DNA from: Archivesica marissinica
Lineage: Eukaryota; Mollusca; Bivalvia; Venerida; Vesicomyidae
DNA: 64,000 nucleotides
Assembly: GCA_014843695.1 (NCBI GenBank)
Contig: CM026390.1
Span: 60,416,598 to 60,480,597, forward strand
Direction of reading: 5' to 3'
In this document: positions 10,903 through 20,994 of the stretch, piece by piece
Layout of the letters: each line of letters starts with the position of its first letter
Numbering within the stretch: position 1 is the stretch's first letter
The notes under the pieces: model-generated
What the model saw: only the letters and a program-made list of their open reading frames with translations
Database searches by the model: none
Told to the model about the DNA's origin: nothing
Made by a program: the position numbers and the translations under genes

Positions 10903-11274
10903 GTATTCAAAATCTTTTCAATAATCGGTACCAATATATTGAGAATCCAATAGAAACTTATAAATGAAGATTCGTCAGTATCTTAGTGGATTAATTTTTA
11001 GACAGTTAAATTGAAGAGGTAATGTATATTATTTTATTATTTTTAATAAACTGTAAACTTTAGGTGTTAGTGGACTACCAGCCTGGGAATAGGCGATGGT
11101 ATATTTTGCCTGGTCTGTCATATAAAGATATTTTTACACCGAGACCATTAATTAAAATCCGTCATCTCATCGATATAACGTAGAAACATGTAATAATATG
11201 CTGACACATTTTTGCAATGTAAATGAGTAATTTTCAGTACATGTTGAGGTTATATCATGGCAAACAAGTCTGAA
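10903..11274. other. No gene seen
   Basis: AT-rich intergenic DNA without recognised features. Confidence 0.5.
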
Positions 11275-11502
11275 CAGTGATAGCGCAGTGGATGCGTGTT
11301 CGCTTCAGGTGCGAAAGGTCCGGAGTTCGAGCCCCACTGGAGCCGTAACGATTGTGCCCTTAGGCAAGGCATTTAAATTCCACATTGCCTCTTCTCTCTC
11401 CCTCGTGGCGATGGATTCCATCAGGAATGAGGTCTCGAGAGTGATTTATATAAGTTGAAATAACTTGTTTCGCAATCGAGCTAAAATAAATTTGTATAAA
11501 CT
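11275..11502 (+). mobile_element. SINE family C (C2), near full length
   Basis: The tRNA-like head has an A box (TAGCGCAGTGGATGCGTG) and a B box (GGAGTTCGAGCCCC). The body has ACGATTGTGCCCTTAGGCAA and ATTCCATCAGGAATGAGG. The tail reads TTCGCAATCGAGCTAAAAT. It is transcribable by RNA polymerase III in principle. This is the best copy of the family in the window. Confidence 0.88.
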
Positions 11503-11635
11503 AAACAGTGTAGATTTATCACTTTATGACCCCAGAAATGCTTGAATCAGAGCAATGAGAGCTTAGTGTGGATCTAAATGATAACATTCACTAGTAATAG
11601 TGTTTTGCAGCCATTCCACAATATTTATTAGTGCA

Positions 11636-11895
11636 TCAGGGTTCCTGCTGGTGGTCGACAATGGCGCCAATTGCGACAAAAAACAAATACTGGAGCTAAA
11701 TTTGGCGAATATATTTGGCGCAAATATTTTTTGTTTATTTTTTGCTGCAACATGTTTTGTCAAATACATATGGCTTCAAATAGTTATATGTGAACCATGT
11801 GGCTCTTTGTTGGTTCCAAGTTTTTCAAATTTGCTCCATTTTTTTCAATTGGCAACAGAAGTGGTGCAGACAAATGTTCAGACAGAGGGAACCCT
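11636..11895. mobile_element. Possible miniature element with CAGGGTTCC inverted ends
   Basis: ATCAGGGTTCCTGCTGG on the left and GAGGGAACCCTGTGTATC on the right form short inverted ends. GGAGAAGTGAC text beyond the right end recurs at about 16600, suggesting a dispersed repeat. The 111-aa reading frame across it has no recognisable domain. Confidence 0.35.
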
Positions 11896-12120
11896 GTGTA
11901 TCAGGGAACAAGCTACATGTAGGCTGAAACTTTAGGGAGAAGTGACTACTCCCTTACTCTTCAGTTAGTGAGAAGTTTGAACAATTAGGGAGAAATGAGA
12001 CTTCAACTACCGCCTTCAAGAATGCATGATTAATTGTTTTAAAATGTTCACATAATATACTAACTTACTAAGCTAAGTCTAATTCACATACATGTACATG
12101 TAATTATTATTATTTGTTTA

Positions 12121-12333
12121 GTTTATACAAATATTATTTTAGCTCGATTGCGAAACAAGTTCTTACAACTTATATTAATCACTCTCGAGACCTCATTCAT
12201 GATGGAATCCATCGCCACGAGGGAGAGAGAAGAGGCAACGTGGAAATTAAATGCCTTGCCTAAGGGCTGCCAAGAATCGTAACGGCTCCAGCGAGATTTC
12301 GAACTCCGGACCTTTTCGCACCTGAAGCGATTA
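12121..12333 (-). mobile_element. SINE family C (C3)
   Basis: A reverse-strand copy: it starts with ATTTTAGCTCGATTGCGAAA and ends with CTCCGGACCTTTTCGCACC and CTGAAGCGA. It lies about 700 bp upstream of the Toll-like receptor start codon. Confidence 0.85.
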
Positions 12334-12567
12334 TTTGTTTAATAGCTTGGTTGGCTTTGATCGAACCATGAATTGGCATTGGTGCCATATACCGGAAATG
12401 GTCAAACCATGGACAAAGCATTGTCAACAATGGTCATAGACAATAGTACAACCATGATTGTTTCATAGGGGAAGTACATTGTGTAGTATGAGTTTGTGAT
12501 GACAATATAATATTATATATATATACCAATAGTTCACCCTGAGCAGAGTAGACCTAAGGTGAGTTAA

Positions 12568-12640
12568 CTCTTTGCATGCTGGGTAAAATGAAGGCTATAA
12601 ATAGTTCAAATAATTGCAGCAGACGTTACAGTTCAAGTGT
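12568..12640. mobile_element. Fragment of TTAA miniature element, family F5
   Basis: GTTAACTCTTTGCATGCTGG matches the terminus of the F5 element at 51340-51585 (TTAACCCTTTGCACGCT). More F5-like text resumes at about 12815-12935, so the 5' flank of the receptor gene is partly built of this element. Confidence 0.5.
12596..12603 (+). promoter_or_regulatory. Possible TATA box upstream of the Toll-like receptor
   Basis: TATAAATA lies 441 bp before the chosen start codon, followed about 30 bp later by possible initiator text. It lies inside transposon-like DNA. That it drives the receptor gene is a guess. Confidence 0.2.
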
Positions 12641-12668
12641 TTGTCTGATTGGTAACTGAAAACCCTCG

Positions 12669-12739
12669 AAATATGTCATGGAATTTCATTAGAATTATGT
12701 CGTAACGACACAATTGTAATGAAAGTCCATGACATATTT
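12669..12739. repeat. 35-bp near-perfect inverted repeat (hairpin)
   Basis: The arms at 12669-12703 and 12705-12739 match at about 32 of 35 positions, with a one-base spacer. The outer part reads AAATATGTCATGGA. It can form a long hairpin or cruciform about 300 bp upstream of the receptor start. It may be a snap-back miniature element or a structured RNA; nothing decides between these. Confidence 0.8.
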
Positions 12740-12814
12740 GACTGTTATTTTCACCGTAGTATGTAAAGAATTAATAACTTAACCCATAATCACACCTCTG
12801 CCAAGTCGCTTTTG

Positions 12815-12935
12815 CAAACAGCATACAGCCAGATCAGACGTCACAGAATGTGCTGTCTGATCAGACTCTATGCTGTTTGTTATTCGGATAGTCAAGCTAA
12901 AACATTTGCTATGGCTGATCTGGATCTATGTTATT
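12815..12935. mobile_element. F5-related repeat in the 5' flank of the receptor gene
   Basis: Blocks such as GCCAGATCAGACGTCACAGA, GTCTGATCAGACTCTATG and TATTCGGATAGTCAAGCT recur in the F5 element at 51380-51450. Because this is repeat DNA, the in-frame upstream extension of the receptor reading frame (from 12812) is unlikely to be protein. Confidence 0.6.
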
Positions 12936-13003
12936 TGCACATTCCGTCCAATTTATATGGCAGGTTAAGGGATAATATACATGTATGCTTTCTGTACAAA
13001 AAT

Positions 13004-13015
13004 TGTCCTTTTCAG
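13004..13015 (+). promoter_or_regulatory. Probable 3' splice site of a 5'UTR intron
   Basis: TGTCCTTTTCAG is a good acceptor 21 bp upstream of the chosen start codon. Molluscan Toll-like receptors often have a 5'UTR intron followed by one coding exon. The matching donor was not located. Confidence 0.5.
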
Positions 13016-13036
13016 GAACTTCATACCACCAGGATA

Positions 13037-15223
13037 ATGTTGCTGCAGTACCCACTTATAGCTACTATCCTCATAGCAAACATTGCTCTCACTGCAAGTA
13101 CTCTAAGTGATGATTGTGCAGTGAAACATAGCACGGTTACATGTCAACAAACAATACCAACCGAGCTGCCTGATAACACAACCGAGGTCTACATAAAGAA
13201 CTGGTTTCAAGAGATTACTGACAATACATTCAACCACAGCAGCTGGTCTTCAGTCGAAAAACTAGACATTACTGTTCTCAGCAAAGAGCATGATACAGAG
13301 TTTGGTCCTTACAATTTACAGTCATTATCAAACCTCCAGTATCTTGGATACCATTCTCCAAATTTAGGTTCTGTTCGTTACCCGGCTACGTTTACCGGAA
13401 TAAAGAAGCTTAGAATACTTGATCTGGCCGACTGTATCCAAGATATAGTTGGTAGTCTCATGAGAACACTGACAACTACGGGTATACTACCGGTCCTTGA
13501 CACAATCATTCTAGATAGAACTGATACCCTATATGCTGGAAAGCCCTTTGAACTGGATACAACATTTAGTGACGTTCTCCATTTCAAGAAAATAAAACAT
13601 CTCAGTCTATCTGGAACATACTTTCTTATAAAAGACATGCAAGTTTTAATGAGAACATTTGCATTGGAAAGTTTTAATATGTCATACGCCTTTGGTATAT
13701 TCACAAATGCTGATAGCAAGCTTAAAACAAAAGTATTGAACAACCTTTTAAAAGATTTGAAAACACTTGATGTGAACTATTACAGAATAGGTTCTCAAGC
13801 TGATCATCTCACATCTCAAGAAAATGTATCACTAGCCAACTGCAATTCAGAAAGTGAACAAAGTGACTATTTATTTGGCATTGAAAACCTGTATGCAAAT
13901 GGCTTACAGATAGCCAGTATAGTTAAGTCCTATGCGGATATATCAAAATGCTCTGTAAGTTGGAAAGTTGTCCATGCTGCAAGAAATAACCTAGAGGAAC
14001 TGGACATAACTATAAAATGGCCAACAAGTATCAGTCTATATGAACTTGACATCTCCTATAACAAGATGAAGTATCTGTCACCCGCAGCTTTCTCCGGAGT
14101 TCATTCCATGAAAAACATGTTTCTCAGTTATAACAGACTATCATTGATGGCAGACACTTCAGAATTCTCAGAACTGTTCAAGACTTTTCAACTGCTGGAA
14201 CATGTCACCCTAGCCAATAATGGTCTATCGTATATACCTGAGAACATGTTTGAGAAAAACATACACATGAAAGTGATAGACTTAAGTGGAAATGAACTGA
14301 CTTCAATCACATTTGAAACAAAACAATTCAAAGCTTTAATGTATTTAGACCTATCCAGTAATAAGATATACATCATAGATGTCAACACGAGGCCAAGACT
14401 TGATCGTTTAATGAACACTGGTGATGGGTATATTGATTTATCAGGCAATGCATTCCAATGTTCATGTGAAAGTCAAGATTCTATAAAATGGTTGATTGCT
14501 TTCCAGGAAATGAACAATGTGAGCTTTACATGTGAATCTGAAGGAACAGAAATTGGTATGGACACGAAGGCTTTAGGCGAATCACAATACCAGTGTTACA
14601 AGGTATTACTGCTGCTTGCAACAATTGCAATAGGTGTTGTCGCAGTTCTTGTAGCTTCTCTGCTTACATTTCTTATTGTCAGAATCATCAGAAAGTATCA
14701 AAGAAAAGACGCTGTTAAGAGATTTATCAAAAACTATAGACATAAAAATATTGTAGAATCGTTCCTTGTGATGCTTTCGTACAGTAGCCTGGATGGAGAT
14801 CTTGTGCTGGAGTCTATTTATCCAATGCTTGAATATCATCTGAGAGACAGAGTAAAGATTGCCAATGATATTGTTTGTATTGATGACAAACATTTTCGAC
14901 CAGGACGTACAATCGTGGAAGAAATGATGGATCATATTCGTGATTCTTGCGTTGTTGTATTTGTTGTATCTAACTCATTCTGTAAAAGTCAATGGTGTTG
15001 TCAAGAAGTGGAGGAAGCCTACGCACGGGGAAAGCCAATCATACTTCTGTACTTGGAGGAAGTAGACCAGGACATAATGCCGGCTCATTTACGCGATCTT
15101 TTTGACAGATATACAAGAACCAAACTTAAAGTAGACGATCAAGGCCAATACCATTTGAAACCAAGCTGGCCATTGCTTTCTCAATCCATTCTTGAACTGG
15201 CAAGTCAGAAGTTGCCACCATAA
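13037..15223 (+). CDS. Toll-like receptor (LRR-TM-TIR), 728 aa, single coding exon
   Basis: A type I membrane receptor of innate immunity; the TIR domain would recruit MyD88-type adaptors. Residues 1-22 form a signal peptide (MLLQYPLIATILIANIALTA). C27 and C36 suggest a short N-terminal cap. About eleven leucine-rich repeats follow (clearest: LYELDISYN, LEHVTLANN, MKVIDLSGN, LMYLDLSSN). A C-terminal cysteine cap has C475, C477, C499 and C520. The membrane span is about 523-548, with basic residues after it. The TIR domain is 576-728: box 1 FLVMLSYSS (576-584), box 2 FRPGRTI (620-626), box 3 reduced to S710-W711. One C-terminal cysteine cluster suggests the single-cluster (vertebrate-like) TLR class. 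The frame is open from 12812, but the upstream 75 residues derive from repeat DNA. The methionine at 13037 is chosen because a signal peptide and a splice acceptor precede the mature protein. The ligand is unknown. Confidence 0.93.
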   Translation: MLLQYPLIATILIANIALTASTLSDDCAVKHSTVTCQQTIPTELPDNTTEVYIKNWFQEITDNTFNHSSWSSVEKLDITVLSKEHDTEFGPYNLQSLSNLQYLGYHSPNLGSVRYPATFTGIKKLRILDLADCIQDIVGSLMRTLTTTGILPVLDTIILDRTDTLYAGKPFELDTTFSDVLHFKKIKHLSLSGTYFLIKDMQVLMRTFALESFNMSYAFGIFTNADSKLKTKVLNNLLKDLKTLDVNYYRIGSQADHLTSQENVSLANCNSESEQSDYLFGIENLYANGLQIASIVKSYADISKCSVSWKVVHAARNNLEELDITIKWPTSISLYELDISYNKMKYLSPAAFSGVHSMKNMFLSYNRLSLMADTSEFSELFKTFQLLEHVTLANNGLSYIPENMFEKNIHMKVIDLSGNELTSITFETKQFKALMYLDLSSNKIYIIDVNTRPRLDRLMNTGDGYIDLSGNAFQCSCESQDSIKWLIAFQEMNNVSFTCESEGTEIGMDTKALGESQYQCYKVLLLLATIAIGVVAVLVASLLTFLIVRIIRKYQRKDAVKRFIKNYRHKNIVESFLVMLSYSSLDGDLVLESIYPMLEYHLRDRVKIANDIVCIDDKHFRPGRTIVEEMMDHIRDSCVVVFVVSNSFCKSQWCCQEVEEAYARGKPIILLYLEEVDQDIMPAHLRDLFDRYTRTKLKVDDQGQYHLKPSWPLLSQSILELASQKLPP

Positions 15224-15278
15224 CAAGTGAAACATTACTACATTTTACTGAGAAGACTGAGAGACTCTTGATATGTCT

Positions 15279-15284
15279 ATTAAA
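15279..15284 (+). terminator. Possible polyadenylation signal of the receptor gene
   Basis: ATTAAA, 56 bp after the stop codon. It is a common variant signal, but no transcript end is known. Confidence 0.35.
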
Positions 15285-15339
15285 TTGATTGAGGACCTTG
15301 CATGCCTCATGTATCACTTTGTATTGGTATACAGTAAAA

Positions 15340-15376
15340 CCTGTCTTAAGCAGCCACCCAAGGGGGGAAAAAGAAA
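15340..15376. mobile_element. End fragment of a TA-flanked miniature element
   Basis: TACAGTAAAACCTGTCTTAA is a second copy of the terminus of the adjacent element at 15379-15556. It is a truncated or partly duplicated copy. Confidence 0.6.
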
Positions 15377-15378
15377 TA

Positions 15379-15556
15379 CAGTCAAACCTGTGTTAGTAGT
15401 CACCTTCATTAAGCAACCAATCTGTATTAAGCAGCCAGTTTCCAGATACCCAATATGTTACTTGATTATACATTTGACCTCTATTAAGCAGCCACATGTG
15501 CTTAGCAGCCACTTTCTGTCATTCCCTTGGCTGGTCGCTTAAAACAGGTTTGACTG
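15379..15556. mobile_element. Tc1/mariner-like miniature element (CAGTCAAACCTGT ends)
   Basis: Flanked by TA (15377-15378 and 15557-15558). The inverted ends are CAGTCAAACCTGTGTTAG and, on the right, ACAGGTTTGACTG. The interior repeats TTAAGCAGCCA four times. It lies just downstream of the receptor gene, possibly within its 3'UTR. A related copy is at 51832-51973. Confidence 0.8.
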
Positions 15557-15730
15557 TATACATGAAGTTGATATTGACAAGATAAATCATATATGATGTG
15601 AAAATTAACACTATGTTTAAATTTTATCTGTTTCAGATCAGGCAAATTTTCATCATCTGCAAAAAGAATTTGCCATGTACTATTGAATTTATTGTTGTTC
15701 AGACTTTCAAGGTGTTTCACCTGTGCTTAA

Positions 15731-16302
15731 AGCAGAATTACATCGTATGAAATAAAAGATATGTGAAAAATTCAAATTTTATGTATGGGTAGCAATGCTG
15801 CTACACATTCTAACATTATATACTTTGTATGCTTATGTTCATTTGGTAAACAGTGTTTTTTTGCGATAAAACAAACTCGAAACCGAAAGTAGGACTTTCC
15901 GAGTTGATCGGTCACGCACTTGTTTACAACCGGAACGCATCTTTCCCATTTGTCCCACGTTGTCTTTTTAATTAAATTACTTGATATGTTGATTCATACC
16001 TCTGTTAGCTAAGTCTTTTAGGGACATTTCTACATCCCCGCGAGGGGTTCGACATTAGAGGAAGATAGATAGATAGTCTTTCATGTTCAAAATATATACG
16101 TTGTTTTCTACATCCTGTTGTTTCACGCATGCGCGCTGTGCGTGTTTATAGTTCGTGTGTTGATAAATAAATTCGCGTATACGACGGTTTAAATTTATTG
16201 GAATTTTATCGTTTCTGAGCGACTATTTCGATTTTTGTAAACACACACACATTAGTATTTATATTTTACCCAAAACATCCTTTATTACGATGTAATGCTG
16301 CT
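15731..16302. mobile_element. TTAA-flanked miniature element, family F1 (copy 2, inverted)
   Basis: The reverse complement of the element at 562-1198, shorter by about 65 bp. TTAA is kept at 15727-15730 but lost on the right (GCTGCTGTAGG). It shares GGGTAGCAATGCTGCTACAC and ATGTCGAACCCCTCGCGGGG (complement) with copy 1. Confidence 0.8.
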
Positions 16303-16329
16303 GTAGGTGTAAATTGTTAAAGACATTAA

Positions 16330-16431
16330 CCCATTCAACACCAAGTAACTCACATGGACTGGTCCATGATATGAATCAGAAAATCACATTTGGACAAGTA
16401 CATTTATCAAAATGGGTAATTATAAAAAGGG
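16330..16431. mobile_element. TTAA-flanked miniature element, family F4, internally deleted
   Basis: TTAA lies at 16326-16329 and 16432-16435. The left end CCCATTCAACACCAAGTAAC matches the copy at 55550-55787. At 102 bp it lacks most of the interior. Confidence 0.7.
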
Positions 16432-16634
16432 TTAATCCACTCATCATTTTGGATTATGGAACCACACATGTGTGAGTGTTATGATCGGTGACACTGGACA
16501 GATATCGAGTTTGTTTTAGTGTTTTTCGCATTGATGTCATAAGTGCACAGACACTATTCACTTGTCATAGTGCAGGGTTCATTCTAGGTCAGAATTGTTG
16601 GGAGAAGTGAGAAAGCATGCAATCGCATCCTTAA

Positions 16635-17942
16635 CCCTTTCCTTCATAGAGATTTAGGTTAATATACTATTATATATCCATACAAACAACAGCCATTTAG
16701 CTATCATACAGTGGATAAGTAGTCACCATATCTATCCCACCACAATAGATATTACTGGGACTTCATAGAGATTCTGACCTTTATTATGAACATTGGTTTG
16801 GCTACTACATTGTCAATGTATGTCGTATTGGTAATGGCGTCAAGAGGTGCTTCTATGAGGGAAATGGTTTATGAACATTGGTTTGGCTACTACATTGTCA
16901 ATGTATGTTGTATTGGTAATGGCGTCAAGAGGTGCTTCTATGAGGGAAATGGTTTATGAACATTGGTTTGGCTACTACATTGTCAATGTATGTTGTATTG
17001 GTAATGGCGTCAAGAGGTGCTTCTATGAGGGAACGGGTTTATGAACATTGGTTTGGCTACTACATTGTCAATGTATGTTGTATTGGTAATGGCGTCAAGA
17101 GGTGCTTCTATGAGGGGAACGGGTTATGAACATTGGTTTGGCTACTACATTGTCAATGTATGTCGTATTGGTAATGGCGTCAAGAGGTGCTTCTATGAGG
17201 GAAATGGTTTATGAACATTGGTTTGGCTACTACATTGTCAATGTATGTCGTATTGGTAATGGCGTCAAGAGGTGCTTCTATGAGGGAAATGGTTTATGAA
17301 CATTGGTTTGGCTACTACATTGTCAATGTATGTCGTATTGGTAATGGCGTCAAGAGGTGCTTCTATGAGGGAAATGGTTTATGAACATTGGTTTGGCTAC
17401 TACATTGTCAATGTATGTTGTATTGGTAATGGCGTCAAGAGGTGCTTCTATGAGGGAACGGGTTTATGAACATTGGTTTGGCTACTACATTGTCAATGTA
17501 TGTTGTATTGGTAATGGCGTCAAGAGGTGCTTCTATGAGGGAAATGGTTTATGAACATTGGTTTGGCTACTACATTGTCAATGTATGTTGTATTGGTAAT
17601 GGCGTCAAGAGGTGCTTCTATGAGGGAAAGGGTTTATGAACATTGGTTTGGCTACTACATTGTCAATGTATGTCGTATTGGTAATGGCGTCAAGAGGTGC
17701 TTCTATGAGGGAAAGGGTTTATGAACATTGGTCTGGCTACTACATTGTCAATGTATGTTGTATTGGTAATGGCGTCAAGAGGTGCTTCTATGAGGGAAAG
17801 GGTTAATGTATGTTGTATTGGTAATGGCGTCAAGAGGTGCTTCTATGAGGGAAAGGGTTTATGAACATTGGTTTGGCTACTACATTGTCAGTGTATATCG
17901 TATTGGTAATGGCGTCAAGAGGTGCTTCTATGAGGGAAAGGG
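16635..17942. mobile_element. TTAA-flanked miniature element F2 (copy 2), tandemly expanded
   Basis: TTAA lies at 16631-16634 and 17943-17946. The ends CCCTTTCCTTCATAGAG and TCTATGAGGGAAAGGG are as at 5683-5914. The element is 1,308 bp instead of about 232 bp because its right portion is repeated in tandem (see 16782-17942). Confidence 0.88.
16782..17942. repeat. 85-bp tandem array derived from the F2 element's 3' end, about 13 copies
   Basis: Unit: TTTATGAACATTGGTTTGGC, TACTACATTGTCAATGTATG, then TATTGGTAATGGCGTCAAGA, GGTGCTTCTATGAGGGAAA. One unit near 17805 is truncated. Each unit ends with an F2 terminus, so the array is a ladder of transposon ends. Confidence 0.93.
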
Positions 17943-17946
17943 TTAA

Positions 17947-18470
17947 ATGGTGTTATTTAATAAATTTAAACAAAATATGGTTAAAAGGCCCAGTATGACC
18001 ATTAAATAATGGTAAATGTTGTATGAAAATTGTAAATAAAACAACAAATTTAAAATAATTATATTTATTATATAATTCATTTTTATATGTCCCTAGGGCG
18101 ACTATTTTGCCCACATCGCCCTGTAGTGATATTTATTGCGATAGATGGATGGTATACTGGTAGCTTACCTGATAAGAATGGGTGGTCACCAGGTGCGTAG
18201 CTTGGCCCTGAGATATGTGTAGGTACCATTAAGATAGTGGGTCCAAAAGGCTCACTTAATAGCAACATTCCAAAACTCGATTCGTAAAATATGGTATGAA
18301 CTCACCACTGATGTAAGATCCTATATTTGTATTAAATATTTTGATTTCAACTGAATTTAATTACACTGCACTAACAAATAACGCCTTTAAAAAGATAAAA
18401 TGTTATATTATGAAAACCTAATAACAGTTGATACCTAGGACCAAGGTAACTTCAGATTTTATCCATATAG
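17947..18470. other. No gene seen
   Basis: AT-rich. A GGTGCGTAGCTTGGCCCTGA stretch at about 18193 resembles transposon-end text also seen near position 100. No coding sequence is supported. Confidence 0.45.
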
Positions 18471-18707
18471 TTTATACAAATTTATTTTAGCTCGATTGCG
18501 AAACAAGATCTTACAACTTGTATTAATCACTCTCAATACCTCATTCCTGATGGAATCCATCGCCACGAGGGAGAGAGAGAAGAGGCAATGTGGAATTTAA
18601 ATGCCTTGCCTAAGGGCAGAATCGTAACGGTTCCAGCAGGGCTCAAACTCCGGACCTTTCGCACCTGAAGTAAACGTACATCCACTGCGCTAGCACCATC
18701 CATATGG
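18471..18707 (-). mobile_element. SINE family C (C4)
   Basis: A reverse-strand copy with tail ATTTTAGCTCGATTGCGAAA, body GGAATCCATCGCCACGAGGG and head blocks CTCCGGACCTTTCGCACC and ACTGCGCTAGCACCA. Confidence 0.87.
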
Positions 18708-18910
18708 CACCAATAGCCATGTATCTCTAACTATCCTAGGGGGTAGGACCCATAAACATATATTTTATAATAGAGGGGGGTCCTAGGAATTTGGTGCCTT
18801 ACACTAAAGATCCTAGGATAAAGGTACATGGTTTTTTATGCCTTATAGATTAAATCTCAATTTCCTGTGAATATAGCTAACATTCAGTTACAAATAACTT
18901 CCTTACGTAA

Positions 18911-18993
18911 GCGGTTCGGCTAGCTCAGTTGGTAGAGTGTTTGCTCCAAGTCTGTAAGCCAATGGTCCCAGGTTCGAAAATCCAGGTTGGCTA
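18911..18993 (+). other. tRNA-like sequence, probable pseudogene or SINE head
   Basis: TAGCTCAGTTGGTAGAGTG is a good A box and GGTTCGAAAATCC a B box with inserted A residues. The acceptor arms (GTTCGGC and TTGGCTA) do not pair, so a working tRNA is unlikely. Confidence 0.5.
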
Positions 18994-18999
18994 CAGGTT

Positions 19000-19624
19000 T
19001 AATTTATATATTGACTTCTTATTTTCATGGTAAACATTTGACATACATACTGGTAATCGTCAAATACAAAGTCTGTGAGACTATGTTCGTTATAAAATAA
19101 ACACATTTTATTATGACGCCATTTTTGGTCGTCTAAACACGACTTCTAGCACCCTTTAGCCCACGGTTGCATCGTTGTCTATAATAACAAGAACAACTAC
19201 TACATATAAATATGTAACAGAAGGACGATTGAACATTTACTCTGCATAATACACACTCGGATAGTGTATTGAGTGACTGTGTATAAATTATAAAGTGCAT
19301 ACTTTAGTAATTAAATGCAAACATGTTGATAATAACATGAAACCCTGTCCAATATAATAGTATATACCACATCCTGTTGGAACATCCGAGAATAATATGG
19401 GAACTAATTATTGTTTCAGAATTTCAACTGTGTAAATAGATTGACCTGGCCATTTCTGGATTCCAGCTCAAGCCTGTATTTCTATGCACACACCAGTGAA
19501 AGCTTGGAACTAGTTCCCTGAAAACAATTGGACAATTATAATATCTAAAATACGAATACATAACAGTAATTCTTATCACATAAATTCCCATTTGTCCAGA
19601 AAACACTTTTCAGTCTGTGTTTAC
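19000..19624. other. No gene seen
   Basis: AT-rich spacer between the tRNA-like sequence and the third 1,366-bp element. Confidence 0.5.
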
Positions 19625-19628
19625 TTAA

Positions 19629-20994
19629 AGGCCTGCAGATTGACACCGTCCAATTGTAAAGATTTATACTTTACTACCTGTTCCATGTGATTAGTGGCTT
19701 GTATCAACAATGTAGCAGTACATTCAGTATAATTTGGCGTATGTAGGTATTTTCTAACGGTTAATATGCACGATCACTCTGTGAGCTGAGAATTAGTCAA
19801 AATGAGGCCCTGACAATTTAAGTAAACGTATATTATTGATTGTAAAGAAAATTGATAGTTATGAGTATTCAAACTACATAATCCAGATCAGCCCAGGGAC
19901 ATAGATTACATGTTATGTAGGTGCCTCATCAGCCGTAGCGTAATCACTGAGACTGATAATTTGTATGCATGTATATAATATGTATGTATTTATATGAATA
20001 AACTATATGTGTTCGTTATATGGTAACCTTCATACTTCATTTAATTATATATCTACAGTATTATTCGCAAGTTTTCTGTTATATTTTAAATATTTCTCTG
20101 TGTCAGTGTGTGTTTACCGATATTGATGCTACATAATAATCACAGTGAATGCTATGAGTACATGTATAATATTATAATTATAATCTCTTGAACATACGAG
20201 TATTACACATATTCTGCCGATTTCTACAAGATGCCATTGAGTAAAATAACAATGTATGTAACTGATGAGCAGAGAAAAGAATTGCTGACTTTCTTGCAAA
20301 ATAAGAACTGGGACGTAGAGATGGAAATAGAAGAAACAGCCACCGCCATGCCCGTTGCAGAGGCTGCTTACGTACCTCCCCCTATGCCTCAGCATGCTGA
20401 AGGTGTTGCTGAGTGTCCACTGTGCTTGTGTTCCCCTTGCATAATAAATGAACAGAACAAACAACTTTGGTGGCCTGCTAATAATCGTCCACCGCATAAT
20501 CTAAATTCACATGAGAGAAAGCTTCTATACAGGAGGTTTTGGGCAATGCTATATAATTGTGGCGCATGGAAAGATGTCAGATATATAGAGAGAAAAGTAG
20601 CGGCTAGAAGAGGAGACTGTACTTGGCATAAGAGGGAACTGATGCCTGAATGTGTGGTACAGCAATGCAGGAACTGGCTGCCTAACCCGCGCAACCAGCC
20701 TTATTTGGGCCATAAGTGGAGTTGAATTGTTTATACCAGTTGTAAGTACTATAAAAATACAGAACTTCAATTTCAGCAATTTATAACCTCTGATATGTAC
20801 GTGGGTCATAATAGATATAAGTGGTGCTCATGTATTAGATGTATACCATGCAGGGCCTCGCATGTGGCAAATACGATGTGCGTCGACCGTCAGATTTGTA
20901 CCGCTATTCCTCGTGTGTTTAGTGCGTCGACCGTCAGATTTGTACCGCTATTCCTCGTGTGTTTAAGGTCAAATATAGGTCAACCTGCAGGCCT
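19629..20994 (+). mobile_element. 1,366-bp TTAA element with ballast-like cargo gene (copy 3, inverted)
   Basis: TTAA lies at 19625-19628 and 20995-20998. The length equals copies 1 and 2, in opposite orientation. The left end reads AGGCCTGCAGATTGACACC, with two changes from the other copies' terminus. At sites where copies 1 and 2 differ, this copy agrees sometimes with one and sometimes with the other, so no two copies are simply parent and offspring. Confidence 0.92.
20231..20725 (+). CDS. 164-aa transposon-borne protein with P2X7-ballast-like domain (copy 3)
   Basis: The forward-strand copy of the cargo gene, identical in protein to the copies at 3787-4281 and 7348-7842. The start is the first ATG after TTTCTACAAG and the stop follows HKWS. 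An upstream leader of about 600 bp separates the gene from the element end and could hold a promoter or 5' intron. The downstream 67-aa frame (20795-20998) runs through the 44-bp duplication to the terminus and has no recognisable domain. Confidence 0.75.
   Translation: MPLSKITMYVTDEQRKELLTFLQNKNWDVEMEIEETATAMPVAEAAYVPPPMPQHAEGVAECPLCLCSPCIINEQNKQLWWPANNRPPHNLNSHERKLLYRRFWAMLYNCGAWKDVRYIERKVAARRGDCTWHKRELMPECVVQQCRNWLPNPRNQPYLGHKWS

Noticed and set aside
12812..13036. In-frame 75-residue extension of the Toll-like receptor
   Set aside because: The DNA is repeat-derived, a splice acceptor lies just before the internal methionine, and only the internal start gives a proper signal peptide.
18911..18993. 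Functional tRNA gene
   Set aside because: The A box is good, but the acceptor arms do not pair and the B box has an insertion.
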